A stretch of 6,672 nucleotides of DNA from an uncultured Peptostreptococcaceae bacterium (lineage in GTDB: Bacteria > Bacillota > Clostridia > Tissierellales > Peptoniphilaceae), in contig CAMDZK010000058.1 in the NCBI GenBank assembly GCA_945910665.1, positions 1 through 6,672 on the forward strand, written 5' to 3'. The notes below the pieces were generated by a model, which was not told where the DNA came from, searched no databases, and worked only from the letters and a program-made list of their open reading frames with translations. How positions within the stretch are numbered: position 1 is the stretch's first letter; the number at the start of each line of letters is the position of its first letter. The position numbers and the translations under genes are program-made. Of this stretch, positions 6,552 to 6,672 are shown piece by piece.

Positions 6552-6564
6552 GGAATTCTTTGAC
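6547..6564. promoter_or_regulatory. Imperfect palindrome over the -35 box, possible second operator
   Basis: GTCAAGGAATTCTTTGAC reads almost the same on both strands, with one symmetric mismatched pair of positions, and is centred on GAATTC. It covers five bases of the -35 box and extends upstream. It could bind a second dimeric regulator or be chance. GTCAAA recalls part of the CtsR half-site, but the direct heptad repeat of a real CtsR box is absent. Confidence 0.3.
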
Positions 6565-6603
6565 TTTTTTTTACCTTCGTAAAACCATTGGAATTTCCGC
6601 ATT

Positions 6604-6624
6604 AAAAAAGGACCCAGAGGTCCT
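6604..6624 (-). terminator. Intrinsic terminator of a gene beyond the right edge
   Basis: In minus-strand RNA, AGGACC, loop TCTG and GGTCCT (6609-6624) form a 6-bp perfect stem followed by a run of T residues (6604-6609, the first of which is the last base of the stem). It should end transcription entering from the right, isolating the heat-shock promoter 53 nt downstream. The gene it serves is outside the window and cannot be identified. Confidence 0.7.
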
Positions 6625-6672
6625 CAGAGTGTAGACAAACCCTAAATGTAGAGAAGTCGATCAGCTGGAGCT

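Noticed and set aside
6545..6570. CtsR operator upstream of the promoter
   Set aside because: CtsR sites are direct heptad repeats of GGTCAAA type; here GTCAAA occurs only within an inverted, not direct, arrangement.
1..6672. CRISPR array, phage, toxin-antitoxin or other defence system, tRNA or rRNA genes
   Set aside because: No repeat-spacer pattern, cloverleaf, rRNA-like stretch or accessory protein family was seen; all large frames belong to conserved chaperone and methyltransferase genes.

Overview
The window is a minus-strand heat-shock chaperone locus from a low-to-moderate GC Gram-positive bacterium (Bacillota). The gene order hrcA-grpE-dnaK-dnaJ-prmA-rsmE, the CIRCE operator, the compact 604-residue DnaK and the HrcA sequence all point that way. 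A clostridial or Tissierella-like lineage is my best guess; the genus cannot be fixed from this sequence.

Reading in the direction of transcription (right to left), the right edge (6604-6672) carries an intrinsic terminator for an upstream gene outside the window. Next comes a consensus sigma-A promoter (6523-6551) with a perfect CIRCE operator (6489-6521) over the predicted transcription start. Then follow hrcA (repressor), grpE (nucleotide exchange factor) and dnaK (Hsp70), tightly packed. Between dnaK and dnaJ lie two hairpins, one terminator-like, and a good internal sigma-A promoter. The GTG-initiated dnaJ (Hsp40) ends at a strong symmetrical terminator (1772-1798).

Between that terminator and prmA is a 346-bp stretch without a convincing gene. 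It contains a cluster of tiny triloop hairpins, a 9-bp long-range inverted repeat and a short open frame, and looks like an inserted small repeat element. It is followed by prmA (ribosomal protein L11 methyltransferase), which overlaps the start of rsmE (16S rRNA m3U1498 methyltransferase) by 4 nt. rsmE runs off the left edge.

The first four genes form one physiological unit. HrcA represses the operon through CIRCE, DnaK folds clients, DnaJ delivers them and stimulates ATP hydrolysis, and GrpE releases ADP. The last two genes modify the translation apparatus. I found no undescribed system. The locus is conserved, and the points of interest are regulatory architecture and the repeat-rich gap upstream of prmA.
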